Origin: Bacteroidota bacterium
Lineage (GTDB): Bacteria; Bacteroidota; Bacteroidia; Bacteroidales; UBA7960
Assembly (NCBI GenBank): GCA_007694165.1
Contig: RECE01000241.1
Location: 1 to 64,000 of the forward strand
Reading direction: 5' to 3'
DNA: 64,000 nucleotides
The first letter of the stretch is position 1; the number at the start of each line of letters is the position of its first letter. The notes under the pieces were generated by a model. It saw nothing but the letters and a program-made list of their open reading frames with translations. It searched no databases and was not told the DNA's origin. Positions 1 through 9,309 of the stretch are shown here, piece by piece. The position numbers were made by a program, and so were the translations under genes.

Positions 1-385
1 GGACGAGAACCATGTAATTATTTACACTGCTCTTGCCCGGTCGGGACTCCAGGTTCCCGTCCGGGCTAATATAATGCTCCACTCAATTAGTCCGGAGGCG
101 AGCTGGAAGTCGCCACCGGACGAGAACCATGTAATTATTTACACTGCTCTTGCCCGGTCGGGACTCCAAGCTCCCGTCCGGGCTAAGACAATGCACCACA
201 TTTTAATCCGGAGGCGAGCTGGAAGTCGCCACCGGACGAGAACCATAGCCTTGTTGTAACTACACTGTGCGGAGTTTAGTGGCGGGGTCACTGGAAGTGG
301 CCCCGTCACAAGAAGACGAGCTGGAAGTCGTCTAACTACTGCGCGGAGTTTAGGTGACGGGGTGACTAAGGCTCACCCCATCACT
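1..385. repeat. REP/BIME-like mosaic of imperfect palindromes, including about 2 tandem ~117-bp units
   Basis: GGACGAGAACCATGTAATTATTTACACTGCTCTTGCCCGGTCGGGACTCCA... starts at 1 and again at 118, with a third partial start at 234. Hairpins by eye: 35-66, 90-121, 152-183, ~206-237, 279-309, 314-333, 354-384. Confidence 0.85.
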
Positions 386-401
386 AAAACTGCAAATATA
401 A

Positions 402-432
402 AAAGCCCCCTGACTTAGCATCAGCGGGGCTT
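402..432 (-). terminator. Rho-independent terminator downstream of the EF-G paralog
   Basis: Minus-strand AAGCCCCGCTGA...TCAGGGGGCTTTTTATATTT hairpin with a T-tract, 25 nt past the stop codon. Confidence 0.75.
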
Positions 433-456
433 CTATTGTTAGCGAATTTAGAAAGA

Positions 457-2592
457 CTAATCTTCTTCTTCCTGTTCTGCTTCGTATGCTTTGAGCAGTT
501 TGTCCTGCACATCTGCGGGCACTTGCTGGTATTCGGCATATTTCATGCCATACATACCGCGTCCACTGGTGAGTGAGCTCAAAGTAGTAGAGAACTTATT
601 CATTTCTGCCAGCGGAACTTTTGCTTTGATGATCTGATAGTTTCCTTCGGAGTCCATACCCATAATGATGGCGCGGCGTCCCTGAAGGTCGGTCATTACA
701 TCACCCATTTTGTCCTCGGGTACCATAACTTCAACGTCATAAATAGGTTCAAGAATTTTGGGACCAGCGTTTTTAAATGCTTCGCGGAAAGCATTTCTAC
801 CGGCAAGCTTAAAAGATATTTCATTGGAGTCGACCGGGTGCATTTTACCGTCGTAAACATTTACAACGATATCACGTGCATAAGAACCGGTAAGTGGACC
901 TTCTTCGATTTTTTCCATGATTCCTTTGAGGATGGCAGGCATAAAGCGCGCATCGATAGAACCCCCAACAATACAGCTGTTAAATACAAGCTTTCCACCC
1001 CAATCCAGTTCGTGAATGTCCTGGCCACGCACCGGAAATTCGGTCTGGTTGGCCATTCCTTCATAGTAGGGTTCAATCATCATATGTACCTCTCCAAACT
1101 GACCTGCACCACCAGACTGCTTCTTGTGACGGTAAGTGGCTTTGGCATTTTTGGTGATGGTTTCCCTGTAAGGAATTCTGGGAGAGAAGTACTCGATTCC
1201 TACCTTATTGATATTTTCGATCATCCATTTGGCCACGTTGAGGTGCAATTCACCCTGTCCCGAAATAATAACCTGCCTGAGCTCCTTGGAATGTTCATAG
1301 TTGAGCGTGGGGTCGATATTGTTCATTTCCTTGAGCACTCCGGCGAGTTTTTCTTCGTCAGCAGTATTTTTTGCTTTTACCGCCTGGCGGATTTTAGCAT
1401 CAGGAAAAATAATAGGCGCTACAGCCAATCCCTGGTTTTTACCGGTAGTAAGGGTCGTGTTGGTACGGCTGTCTTTAAGTTTAATGGTGGCAGCGATATC
1501 TCCGGCAACAACTTTTTCAATTTTCTGACGGTTTTTACCTGCTACAGCAAACAACTGCGAGAGTCTCTCTTTAGACCCGGTTGTGCTGTTAACAAGGTCA
1601 ATAGCTTCGGTGATGGTTCCATCGTACACCTTGAAGAATGAAATTTCTCCCAGGTGGGTCTCAATGGCGGTTTTGAAAATAAGGGCCGTTGCAGGTGCTG
1701 CAGGATCCAGTGAAAGTTCTTTGTCTTCTGTGGTTTTTTCTTTGACAACCTCATCAGGAGCAGGCAGACTGGCAGCAACAAAATCAAGAAAGCGGGCAAC
1801 GCCCTGATTGTGCTTGGCAGAAACACAGAATAAGGGGAACATGGTGCGGGTTGCTATTCCCTGTTTAATGCCCTGAGCAAGCTCTTCGGGAGTAAGGCTG
1901 CCATTTTCGAAGAAGTTTTCCATTAGGGCTTCATCGCTTTCGGCCGCCGCCTCAATAATCGCATTCTGATATTCTTCGGCCTTGTCCTTCTCTGATGCCG
2001 GAATGTCAGTGATTTCAGGAGTTCCTCCATCTTTGGGGAATTTGTACATTTTCATTTCCAGTACATCTACTATGCTATCAAAGCCAATACCAGCATTAAC
2101 AGGAAACTGCGCAGGAATTATCTTGTCTCCAAACTGGGTTTTCAGTTGCCTGATAGCTTCATCAAAATTGGCTTTTTCATGGTCAAGCTGATTAAGCACA
2201 AACACTGCAGGCTTTTCAAGGCGGTTGATTTGTCTCCAGGTAATCTCTGTTCCTACTTCCACACCATTTTGTGCGTTTATAACCATCACAGCAGTATCAG
2301 CAACTTTCAACGCGGCAATTACCTCTCCGATGAAATCATCGAATCCGGGGGTATCAATGATATTGATTTTCTTTCCGGCAAATTCGGAATACATCACAGT
2401 TGAAAAAACAGAAGCCTGACGTTCAAGCTCGATTTCTCTATAGTCAGAAACGGAGTTTTTATCATCAACAGATCCCCTGCGGTTTATCACACCTCCCTCA
2501 AAAATCATGGCCTCTGCCAGGGTGGTTTTGCCGGATTTTGTGCCTCCGGTCAATGCAATATTCTTAATCTCGTTAGTTTGATATACTTTCAT
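457..2592 (-). CDS. fusA2: Elongation factor G paralog (EF-G2 type)
   Basis: 711 aa with EF-G domain order; P-loop GGTKSGKTT, DTPGF, EF-G domain IV/V motifs (GGAGQFGEVHMMIEP, GPLTGSYARDIVVNVYDGKMHPVDSNEISFKLAGRNAF). Confidence 0.9.
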   Translation of the reverse strand: MKVYQTNEIKNIALTGGTKSGKTTLAEAMIFEGGVINRRGSVDDKNSVSDYREIELERQASVFSTVMYSEFAGKKINIIDTPGFDDFIGEVIAALKVADTAVMVINAQNGVEVGTEITWRQINRLEKPAVFVLNQLDHEKANFDEAIRQLKTQFGDKIIPAQFPVNAGIGFDSIVDVLEMKMYKFPKDGGTPEITDIPASEKDKAEEYQNAIIEAAAESDEALMENFFENGSLTPEELAQGIKQGIATRTMFPLFCVSAKHNQGVARFLDFVAASLPAPDEVVKEKTTEDKELSLDPAAPATALIFKTAIETHLGEISFFKVYDGTITEAIDLVNSTTGSKERLSQLFAVAGKNRQKIEKVVAGDIAATIKLKDSRTNTTLTTGKNQGLAVAPIIFPDAKIRQAVKAKNTADEEKLAGVLKEMNNIDPTLNYEHSKELRQVIISGQGELHLNVAKWMIENINKVGIEYFSPRIPYRETITKNAKATYRHKKQSGGAGQFGEVHMMIEPYYEGMANQTEFPVRGQDIHELDWGGKLVFNSCIVGGSIDARFMPAILKGIMEKIEEGPLTGSYARDIVVNVYDGKMHPVDSNEISFKLAGRNAFREAFKNAGPKILEPIYDVEVMVPEDKMGDVMTDLQGRRAIIMGMDSEGNYQIIKAKVPLAEMNKFSTTLSSLTSGRGMYGMKYAEYQQVPADVQDKLLKAYEAEQEEED

Positions 2593-2806
2593 TTTGAATA
2601 AATTTTATGAACTGGTATATTTTGAATTCTGGTAATTATTATGTTTGAAATAAATCGCTTTACAGGATTTTCCCGGGCAATAGAGAAGTGAAAGTCTTAT
2701 TGCTTTACTGCTACACCATCAGGATTGCTTGATTCTTACTTTTTTCAAACCCCTGAAAAAAGTGGCTAAAGATAGGAAAAAACTACAAAGTACAGAAAAA
2801 AACAGA

Positions 2807-3721
2807 TTAAAATTTATACTCTACAAGTTGCTCAAATTCCTGCAGTCTCTTTTGAATATCTCCAGGACTCAACTGGGTGAGTTTTTCTGTGCCGAATTTC
2901 TCAACAGTGAAGCTTGCCATCGCAGAACCATAAATCACCGCACGCTTCATGTTTTCGAAACTTAGATCGCCGGTTTTGGCAATCCATCCCATAAATCCTC
3001 CGGCAAAAGTATCTCCTGCTCCGGTAGGGTCAAAAACCTCTTCCAGGGGCATGGCAGAAGCAAAAAAGATTTTGTCTTCATAAAACAGCAGGGCTCCATG
3101 CTCTCCTTTTTTTACAATCAGAAACTTTGGGCCCATGGTAAGTACTTTCCTGGCCGCTTTTACCAGTGAGTATTCGCCGGACAACTGCCTGGCTTCCTCA
3201 TCATTGATGGTAAGAACATCTACCATCTTCAATACTTCAAGCAAATCGTCAAGTGCAATATCCATCCAGAAATTCATTGTATCCATACAAATGAGTTTCG
3301 GACGGGTCGTCATTTGTTCAATTACCCGCTTTTGAATGGAGGGTGTGAGATTCCCCAGCATGAGGTACTCACTGTTTTTATAAGATTCGGGCAGAACAGG
3401 GTCAAAATCGGCCAGTACATTTAAATCTGTAACCAGCGTATCGCGGATGTTCATGTTTTCATGATACTTTCCCGCCCAGAAAAAAGTTTTGCCTTCAGGA
3501 ATGACCCTGATTCCTTCTGTGTCAATATTGTGTTTCTTCATCAAATCGAGATGGCTGGCAGGGAAATCTCCGCCAACTACAGACACGATACGTATATCAT
3601 CGATAAGATGACTTGCGGCCAGTCCGATATATGTTCCGGCACCACCTAAGATTTTTCCCGACTTCCCAAAAGGGGTTTCCACTTCGTCGAATGCAACAGT
3701 TCCTATTACTAATAAACTCAT
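2807..3721 (-). CDS. PfkB family carbohydrate kinase
   Basis: C-terminal signature DPTGAGDTFAGGFMGW; N-terminal GGAGTYIGLAASHL. Confidence 0.9.
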   Translation of the reverse strand: MSLLVIGTVAFDEVETPFGKSGKILGGAGTYIGLAASHLIDDIRIVSVVGGDFPASHLDLMKKHNIDTEGIRVIPEGKTFFWAGKYHENMNIRDTLVTDLNVLADFDPVLPESYKNSEYLMLGNLTPSIQKRVIEQMTTRPKLICMDTMNFWMDIALDDLLEVLKMVDVLTINDEEARQLSGEYSLVKAARKVLTMGPKFLIVKKGEHGALLFYEDKIFFASAMPLEEVFDPTGAGDTFAGGFMGWIAKTGDLSFENMKRAVIYGSAMASFTVEKFGTEKLTQLSPGDIQKRLQEFEQLVEYKF

Positions 3722-3907
3722 AGTTATATTAAGATTGATTTTTGATGGGCAAAGTTATTATTTTAAATCAGTTATACCTAATACGGCATGGGTTGAAATT
3801 AAGAAGGGGTGGGCATTTTTCAAATCATTCTTCATTGAAAAAGAACTATTCCTGAGCCTCACCAACCCGTGTAAAAACGAAAAGTGCAGCGCCTTGAATT
3901 TGGAGCT

Positions 3908-3934
3908 AAAAAAAAACCCGCACATTGGCGGGTT
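3908..3934 (-). terminator. Rho-independent terminator downstream of glmS
   Basis: AACCCGC-ACATTG-GCGGGTT hairpin; minus strand continues into TTTTTTTTT. Confidence 0.8.
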
Positions 3935-3956
3935 ATCATTCGTTTTATTAATTCGC

Positions 3957-5795
3957 TTACTCCACCGTAACGGATTTAGCGAGGTTACGTGGTTGGTCTA
4001 CATGACAGCCTCTCATTACTGCAATATGATAGGATAACAATTGCAAGGGAATGCTGGCCACGATAGGCACAAAGGCCTCATCTGTATCAGGGATTTCAAT
4101 CACGTAGTCAGCCATTTGGCTTACCACGGTATCGCCCTCAGTAACGATGGCCACAATAGAACCTTTGCGTGCCTTAACCTCTTGTATGTTGCTTATCACC
4201 TTGTCGTATGAACCTTTGCGGGTGGCAATAATCACCACAGGCATATTGGCATCAATGAGGGCAATGGGGCCATGTTTCATTTCTGCTGCCGGATACCCTT
4301 CGGCATGTATATAGGAAATCTCTTTTAGTTTAAGCGCTCCTTCCAGTGCAAGGGGAAAATTATACCCCCTGCCCAGGTAAAGAAAATTCTGGGCAAACTT
4401 GAACGTCTTGGATATTTCCAGTATCTGCTGATTCACTTTCAGGGCCTTTTCCACTTTGGCTGGCAAAGATTCCATTTCAGCCAGCAGCTGATAATAACGA
4501 TTTTTGGGTATAGACCCTTTCTTGTTGGCAATAGATAGGGCCAGCAGTCCGAGAACTGTTACCTGTGCGGTAAATGCTTTGGTAGATGCTACTCCTATTT
4601 CAGGTCCGGCATGCGTATAGGATCCGGCGTGTGTGGCACGGGCGATGGAAGAACCCACCACATTGCAAATGCCGATAATGGTTGCACCTCTTGATTTGGC
4701 CATTTCAATAGCAGCAAGCGTATCTGCAGTTTCTCCTGACTGGCTGATGGCAATTACAATATCATCTTCGTATATAACAGGGTTGCGATACCTGAACTCT
4801 GAAGCGTACTCCACTTCAACGGGTATGCGTGCAAAATCTTCGATCATATATTCACCCACCAAACCGGCGTGCCATGAAGTGCCGCAAGCTACAATAATTA
4901 TACGTCTGGCATTGATGAACTTTTGCTCGTAATCGATAATACCTCCCAGGGTAACGATTCCTTTTGCTGCATTGAGCCTTCCGCGCATAGAATCTTTGAT
5001 GGAGCGGGGTTGCTCATAGATTTCCTTCAGCATAAAGTGGGGAAAACCTCCTTTTTCAATGGCTGAAAGCTGCATCTCCAGTTTCTGGATGTAGGGATGT
5101 TTTTCTTTGTTGCGAATGGTCTTTATTTTCAACTCGCCGGCCCTGTTTATCGTTGCAACTTCTTCGTCATCAAGATAAACAACATTCTTGGTATACTCAA
5201 CGATAGGAGTTGCATCAGATGCAATAAAAAACTCACCTTCGCCGATCCCAATTACCAGGGGACTGCCTTTTTTGGCAGCAATAAGCATGTCGGGCTGGTT
5301 TTTATCTATTACCACGATAGCATAAGCTCCAACAACCTGGTTGAGGGATATTCTTACGGCTTCCAGTAAGTCAACACCTTCATTGTGCTGGATGTCTTCA
5401 ATGAGGTGAATCAATACCTCTGTATCGGTTTCACTGCTGAAGTGATGATTGCGGTTGATCAGCTCCTCTTTAAGACTGCCGTAATTCTCAATGATTCCAT
5501 TGTGGATGATGGCAAGATTTTTTGTTTCGCTGTAATGCGGATGTGCATTTACGTCATTGGGCTCACCATGTGTTGCCCATCGGGTATGCGCAATACCCAA
5601 AGTGCCCGAAAGATCGACCCCCTGAAGCATTCTTTCCAGGTCAGAAACTTTACCATGGCTTTTAAAAACTTTAAGGTCCTCGTTCAAAAGCGCTACTCCG
5701 GCACTGTCATATCCACGGTATTCCAACCTTTTCAGGCCCTTTATGAGAATTGGGTATGCTTCTTTGGAGCCAATATATCCTACTATTCCACACAT
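3957..5795 (-). CDS. glmS: Glutamine--fructose-6-phosphate aminotransferase (isomerizing)
   Basis: N-terminal MCGIVGYIG GATase II; two SIS domains (ACGTSWHAGLVGEYMIEDFARIPVEVEYASEFRYRNP); C-terminal DQPRNLAKSVTVE. Confidence 0.97.
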   Translation of the reverse strand: MCGIVGYIGSKEAYPILIKGLKRLEYRGYDSAGVALLNEDLKVFKSHGKVSDLERMLQGVDLSGTLGIAHTRWATHGEPNDVNAHPHYSETKNLAIIHNGIIENYGSLKEELINRNHHFSSETDTEVLIHLIEDIQHNEGVDLLEAVRISLNQVVGAYAIVVIDKNQPDMLIAAKKGSPLVIGIGEGEFFIASDATPIVEYTKNVVYLDDEEVATINRAGELKIKTIRNKEKHPYIQKLEMQLSAIEKGGFPHFMLKEIYEQPRSIKDSMRGRLNAAKGIVTLGGIIDYEQKFINARRIIIVACGTSWHAGLVGEYMIEDFARIPVEVEYASEFRYRNPVIYEDDIVIAISQSGETADTLAAIEMAKSRGATIIGICNVVGSSIARATHAGSYTHAGPEIGVASTKAFTAQVTVLGLLALSIANKKGSIPKNRYYQLLAEMESLPAKVEKALKVNQQILEISKTFKFAQNFLYLGRGYNFPLALEGALKLKEISYIHAEGYPAAEMKHGPIALIDANMPVVIIATRKGSYDKVISNIQEVKARKGSIVAIVTEGDTVVSQMADYVIEIPDTDEAFVPIVASIPLQLLSYHIAVMRGCHVDQPRNLAKSVTVE

Positions 5796-5806
5796 TATCT
5801 GCTCTG

Positions 5807-7225
5807 TTAATTGGTATTGGGTTGGGTGTATCTTATTTCCAGGCGAAGAGGTTGTTCCCTTCCTGGTCCTTTCAAAACTACTCTTCCGGCGTTTTGCGCC
5901 GACCCGCTAACCCTGAGGTAAAGGGGTGTATTCAGATTCGCATCTTCAATTACATTTTGCAGATGCCTGGTAATGTTGAAAGAATATTCTCTTTTTTCGG
6001 CATCCAATAAACCACCGAAGTAACCAGGACCAACAAACTGATCCGCAAGATTGGTTAAAACGCCGGGCCGTAAGGGGTCCTCCCTGAAAAGAATGAGGCT
6101 GCGGGCCAGTTCAAGGGTGTCCTGCAAATACTCATCATCCACAGGAATAATAAGCCTTGCGGAGTTAATCGCAATATCCCCCTGGGATCCTTGCATGAAG
6201 TCTTGTATGAACGGCATTTGGATTTTTACCCTAAAGTTGGACATGGATTGTACAAATAACAAGCTGTCTCCCTGGAGGGTATCACCTTCAAAAATTTGTG
6301 CTCTGATGTTATTATCAACAAACTCATGGTCAAAGTTTTGGTAATGACTGAATCTTCTTCCCACGGGATCGTCCAGGAAAAAATCGAGGGTGTGTTGATT
6401 GGTTCCCTCTAGTGTGCCATAATAGATGCTCAGTCTTGAGCCGCTGTTTCTAAGGTTGAAATACAGCATAGAGCCGGGTTGTTCAAGTTCCTCCATAGAT
6501 ATATAGAGCCCTTTGAAATATGCCCTGAACTGATCATTGATAGTAATTTGATTGAGAGAATCCCTGTCGTCGATAAATCTTTTCCCAAACTCCGTGTCGA
6601 GTCTTATTCTCAGTTGTGCCGGTGCAGGTATACTGTCTTCTCCCAACCAAACGGTATCGGTTGGAAGGGGTATAAAAGAAGGATTGTAAACCATGATTTC
6701 ATCGCGGATGGCAAGCTCACGGTTTGACCAGACACTATCGCTGGGAACAATCTCATTTAACTCAAAAACCCTTACGTAATGAGATTGGGTGATATCCCCA
6801 AAGTACCCATTATAAACCATACTCAAAATTACAGAGTCGATCCTGAGGGAGTCGGGATGAATTTCTCTGATAACGGGAGGCAGACTCCTGGGCAAAACTT
6901 CGGTGTAAATGCTCGCTCTGGTTTTTCCAAAAACCGGATCGTTGATAAAGCCCAGCAAGCTGAGGTCATTTTGATGGGTGAGCAATGAATCCTCAATCTG
7001 GGTGTAAGCAATCAGGGAAATGGTGTCGGTTGAGTTTGATTGCAGGGGATTGTTTATGAGGTCAAGACCAATTTCATCAAGTTCATTGCAGGCAATGAAT
7101 GAAAGGCTGGTAGCCAGTATTGCTGCAAAAATGAATGAATTTAAACGGAAAAAACCCCGGTAAAACCGGGGATTAGGGATATTTTTCAAAGCTATTTTTG
7201 ATTTGGAGTTAATTATTTTTATCAT
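5807..7225 (-). CDS. DUF4270 family lipoprotein
   Basis: Lipobox-like LSFIAC followed by NELDEIGLDLINN; overall architecture and location next to glmS typical of Bacteroidota DUF4270 proteins. Confidence 0.75.
   Translation of the reverse strand: MIKIINSKSKIALKNIPNPRFYRGFFRLNSFIFAAILATSLSFIACNELDEIGLDLINNPLQSNSTDTISLIAYTQIEDSLLTHQNDLSLLGFINDPVFGKTRASIYTEVLPRSLPPVIREIHPDSLRIDSVILSMVYNGYFGDITQSHYVRVFELNEIVPSDSVWSNRELAIRDEIMVYNPSFIPLPTDTVWLGEDSIPAPAQLRIRLDTEFGKRFIDDRDSLNQITINDQFRAYFKGLYISMEELEQPGSMLYFNLRNSGSRLSIYYGTLEGTNQHTLDFFLDDPVGRRFSHYQNFDHEFVDNNIRAQIFEGDTLQGDSLLFVQSMSNFRVKIQMPFIQDFMQGSQGDIAINSARLIIPVDDEYLQDTLELARSLILFREDPLRPGVLTNLADQFVGPGYFGGLLDAEKREYSFNITRHLQNVIEDANLNTPLYLRVSGSAQNAGRVVLKGPGREQPLRLEIRYTQPNTN
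7149..7174 (-). terminator. Intrinsic-terminator-like hairpin inside the 5' end of the DUF4270 ORF
   Basis: Minus strand AATCCCCGGTTTTACCGGGGTTTTTT: perfect CCCCGGT/ACCGGGG 7-bp stem, 3-nt loop, T6 tract. Confidence 0.65.
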
Positions 7226-7261
7226 CTTTTACGTAAACAAAACGCAAAGGTATGGTAAAAA

Positions 7262-8089
7262 TTATTGCGTGAGTACAGATTCATGAACAATAATTTCGTC
7301 ATAGAACTCATTGTAGGCATCCATGTAGTTTTCAGGATTTTGGTATGCCAGAACAGGCTTACCGGATTCTCTGACGTAGGCCTCCAGCTCAGGATTGATT
7401 TTTTCGCTGCCAAAAATGATACCATCAGAATAATCAATAGCGGTTTTGCTGAGATTAATAAAAGAAGGATCTGTAAGTTTGGGAGTAAATTCTTCGCCAA
7501 CACCCTGGGTTTTAAACTTCTGTGATATCTTGTCGCTGAGATTTCCTTCAAAGCCATCGTCATAAATAGAGTAAATAACTTTGGTGTCGGAAAACATTCC
7601 TGAATCCTTTAGAGCAACTTTCACATAAACGGGCATAAGCGCAGTGAACCACCCGTTGCAATGAACAATATTGGGGGCCCAGCTGAGTTTTTTAACGGTT
7701 TCAATTACTCCGCGGGTAAAAAAGATGGCTCTTTCATCGTTGTCGACAAACATCTTTCCTGTTTTATCCAAAACCGTAAACTTACGTTTGAAAAAATCAT
7801 CATTGTCGATGAAATAGATTTGCATCCTTGCAGACTGAATGGAGGCTACTTTAATGATGAGAGGGTGGTCGGTATCGTTAATTACCAGGTTCATCCCTGA
7901 GAGGCGTATTACTTCATGCAGCTGGTTTCTCCTTTCGTTGATATTGCCGAAACGTGGCATGAAAGTTCTGATTTCTTTTCCCCTATCCTGAATTCCTTGA
8001 GGTAGTTGCCTCCCTATGAGGCTTTTGTGGGTTTCTTTCAAATATGGGGTGATTTCCTGCTGAACAAAAAGAACTTTGGGTTTTTCCAT
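7262..8089 (-). CDS. Short glycogen/starch synthase-like protein (GT5 N-domain only)
   Basis: MEKPKVLFVQQEITPYLKE... and WAPNIVHCNGWFTALMPVYVK (GT5 N-domain DVVHxHDWxxAL-like motif). About 275 aa, no C-terminal GT-B half. The upstream ORF start at 8155 looks non-coding. Confidence 0.7.
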   Translation of the reverse strand: MEKPKVLFVQQEITPYLKETHKSLIGRQLPQGIQDRGKEIRTFMPRFGNINERRNQLHEVIRLSGMNLVINDTDHPLIIKVASIQSARMQIYFIDNDDFFKRKFTVLDKTGKMFVDNDERAIFFTRGVIETVKKLSWAPNIVHCNGWFTALMPVYVKVALKDSGMFSDTKVIYSIYDDGFEGNLSDKISQKFKTQGVGEEFTPKLTDPSFINLSKTAIDYSDGIIFGSEKINPELEAYVRESGKPVLAYQNPENYMDAYNEFYDEIIVHESVLTQ

Positions 8090-8358
8090 AAATGCTTTAT
8101 ATTGACTGTTAGTAAAATAGTATGCAAAGGTACACTTTTTTTTGCTATTTCTCAAATTATTACATTAGCTTTGCCGGCTTATTCAAAACCTTACCCGAAG
8201 CACAGTAAAACGCTAAGGGATAACCTGTTAACAATATACGCAAATCCTGTTGCCATGGGTAAACCCACGATTAAAGCAACGTTGAACCAAAAAATGCAGA
8301 TAAAAATTTACACCAATGCCTTTTGTCTTTTGAATTGTACTCCAAAATAAACTTACGC

Positions 8359-9204
8359 GTGAAAGTTATTCGTACCATAAGCCAGATGCAGGCTCTCAGT
8401 CTTGCCGCCAGAAAAACGGGAAAAAGTATTGGTTTTGTGCCTACCATGGGGGCCTTGCACAGTGGTCATTTGCATTTGGTGGAAAGGGCACTGGCAGAAA
8501 ACGACATTGTGGTGTGCAGCATATTTGTAAACCCCATCCAGTTTACTAATCCCGGAGATCTCGAAAAATACCCCAGGACCTTCGGGAAAGATTCCGTTTT
8601 GCTTGAGGCTATCGGATGTGATGTTGTATTCTACCCCGATGTTGCAGAAATGTACCCGGAGCCCGTAACCCATACCTATGACTTTGGCATGCTGGAAAAG
8701 GTAATGGAAGGACTTTACAGGGCCGGTCACTTCAATGGGGTCGCCATTGTGGTGAAAAAGCTATTTGACATTGTGCTTCCACACAAGGCTTATTTCGGAG
8801 AAAAGGATTATCAGCAGCTTGCGGTAATCCAATCGCTGGTGAAACTGGAATCGATGGATATCGAAATCATCCCTTGTCCTATTGTGAGGGAACCTGACGG
8901 ACTGGCCATGAGTTCCAGGAATGCCCGATTGACTCCGGAACAACGAAAGGCAGCACCTTTTATTTTTGAAACACTGGTGAAAGCCGCACAGCTATATAAA
9001 AGCCGGAGTGTTGAGCTTGTTATTGATACGGTTTGTGAGTCCATCGCTGCCAACCCGGATATGGAACTTGAATATTTTGAAATATCAGATACAGAAACCC
9101 TGGCTCCCATAAGAGGAGAAAAACCGCACCGTCCTGTAGTAGCATGCATTGCAGTTTACATGGGGCAGGTGAGGCTCATTGACAATATGATTTTTAATTT
9201 GTAA
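8359..9204 (+). CDS. panC: Pantothenate synthetase (likely GTG start)
   Basis: VPTMGALHSGHLHLVERAL, SIFVNPIQFTNPGDLEKYPRT, HKAYFGEKDYQQLAVI. Confidence 0.95.
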   Translation: MKVIRTISQMQALSLAARKTGKSIGFVPTMGALHSGHLHLVERALAENDIVVCSIFVNPIQFTNPGDLEKYPRTFGKDSVLLEAIGCDVVFYPDVAEMYPEPVTHTYDFGMLEKVMEGLYRAGHFNGVAIVVKKLFDIVLPHKAYFGEKDYQQLAVIQSLVKLESMDIEIIPCPIVREPDGLAMSSRNARLTPEQRKAAPFIFETLVKAAQLYKSRSVELVIDTVCESIAANPDMELEYFEISDTETLAPIRGEKPHRPVVACIAVYMGQVRLIDNMIFNL

Positions 9205-9309
9205 TTTTGCCCACCCTTAACAGATGGGCTGAAAAAACTTGCAACAAAACTCTACAGCCAACTGTTTGTATTGCAGTAAAACAACATTAAAAAGCACCAA
9301 ATTTCCCCC

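Noticed and set aside
1-259. Possible CRISPR array or coding repeat (ORF 74..259 +)
   Set aside because: The repeated unit is ~117 bp with no unique spacers of regular size, and it folds into hairpins. The ORF translates palindromic DNA and stays open only by chance.
838-1641. 267-aa plus-strand ORF opposite the EF-G paralog
   Set aside because: Antisense shadow of a strongly conserved gene; composition is not protein-family-like.
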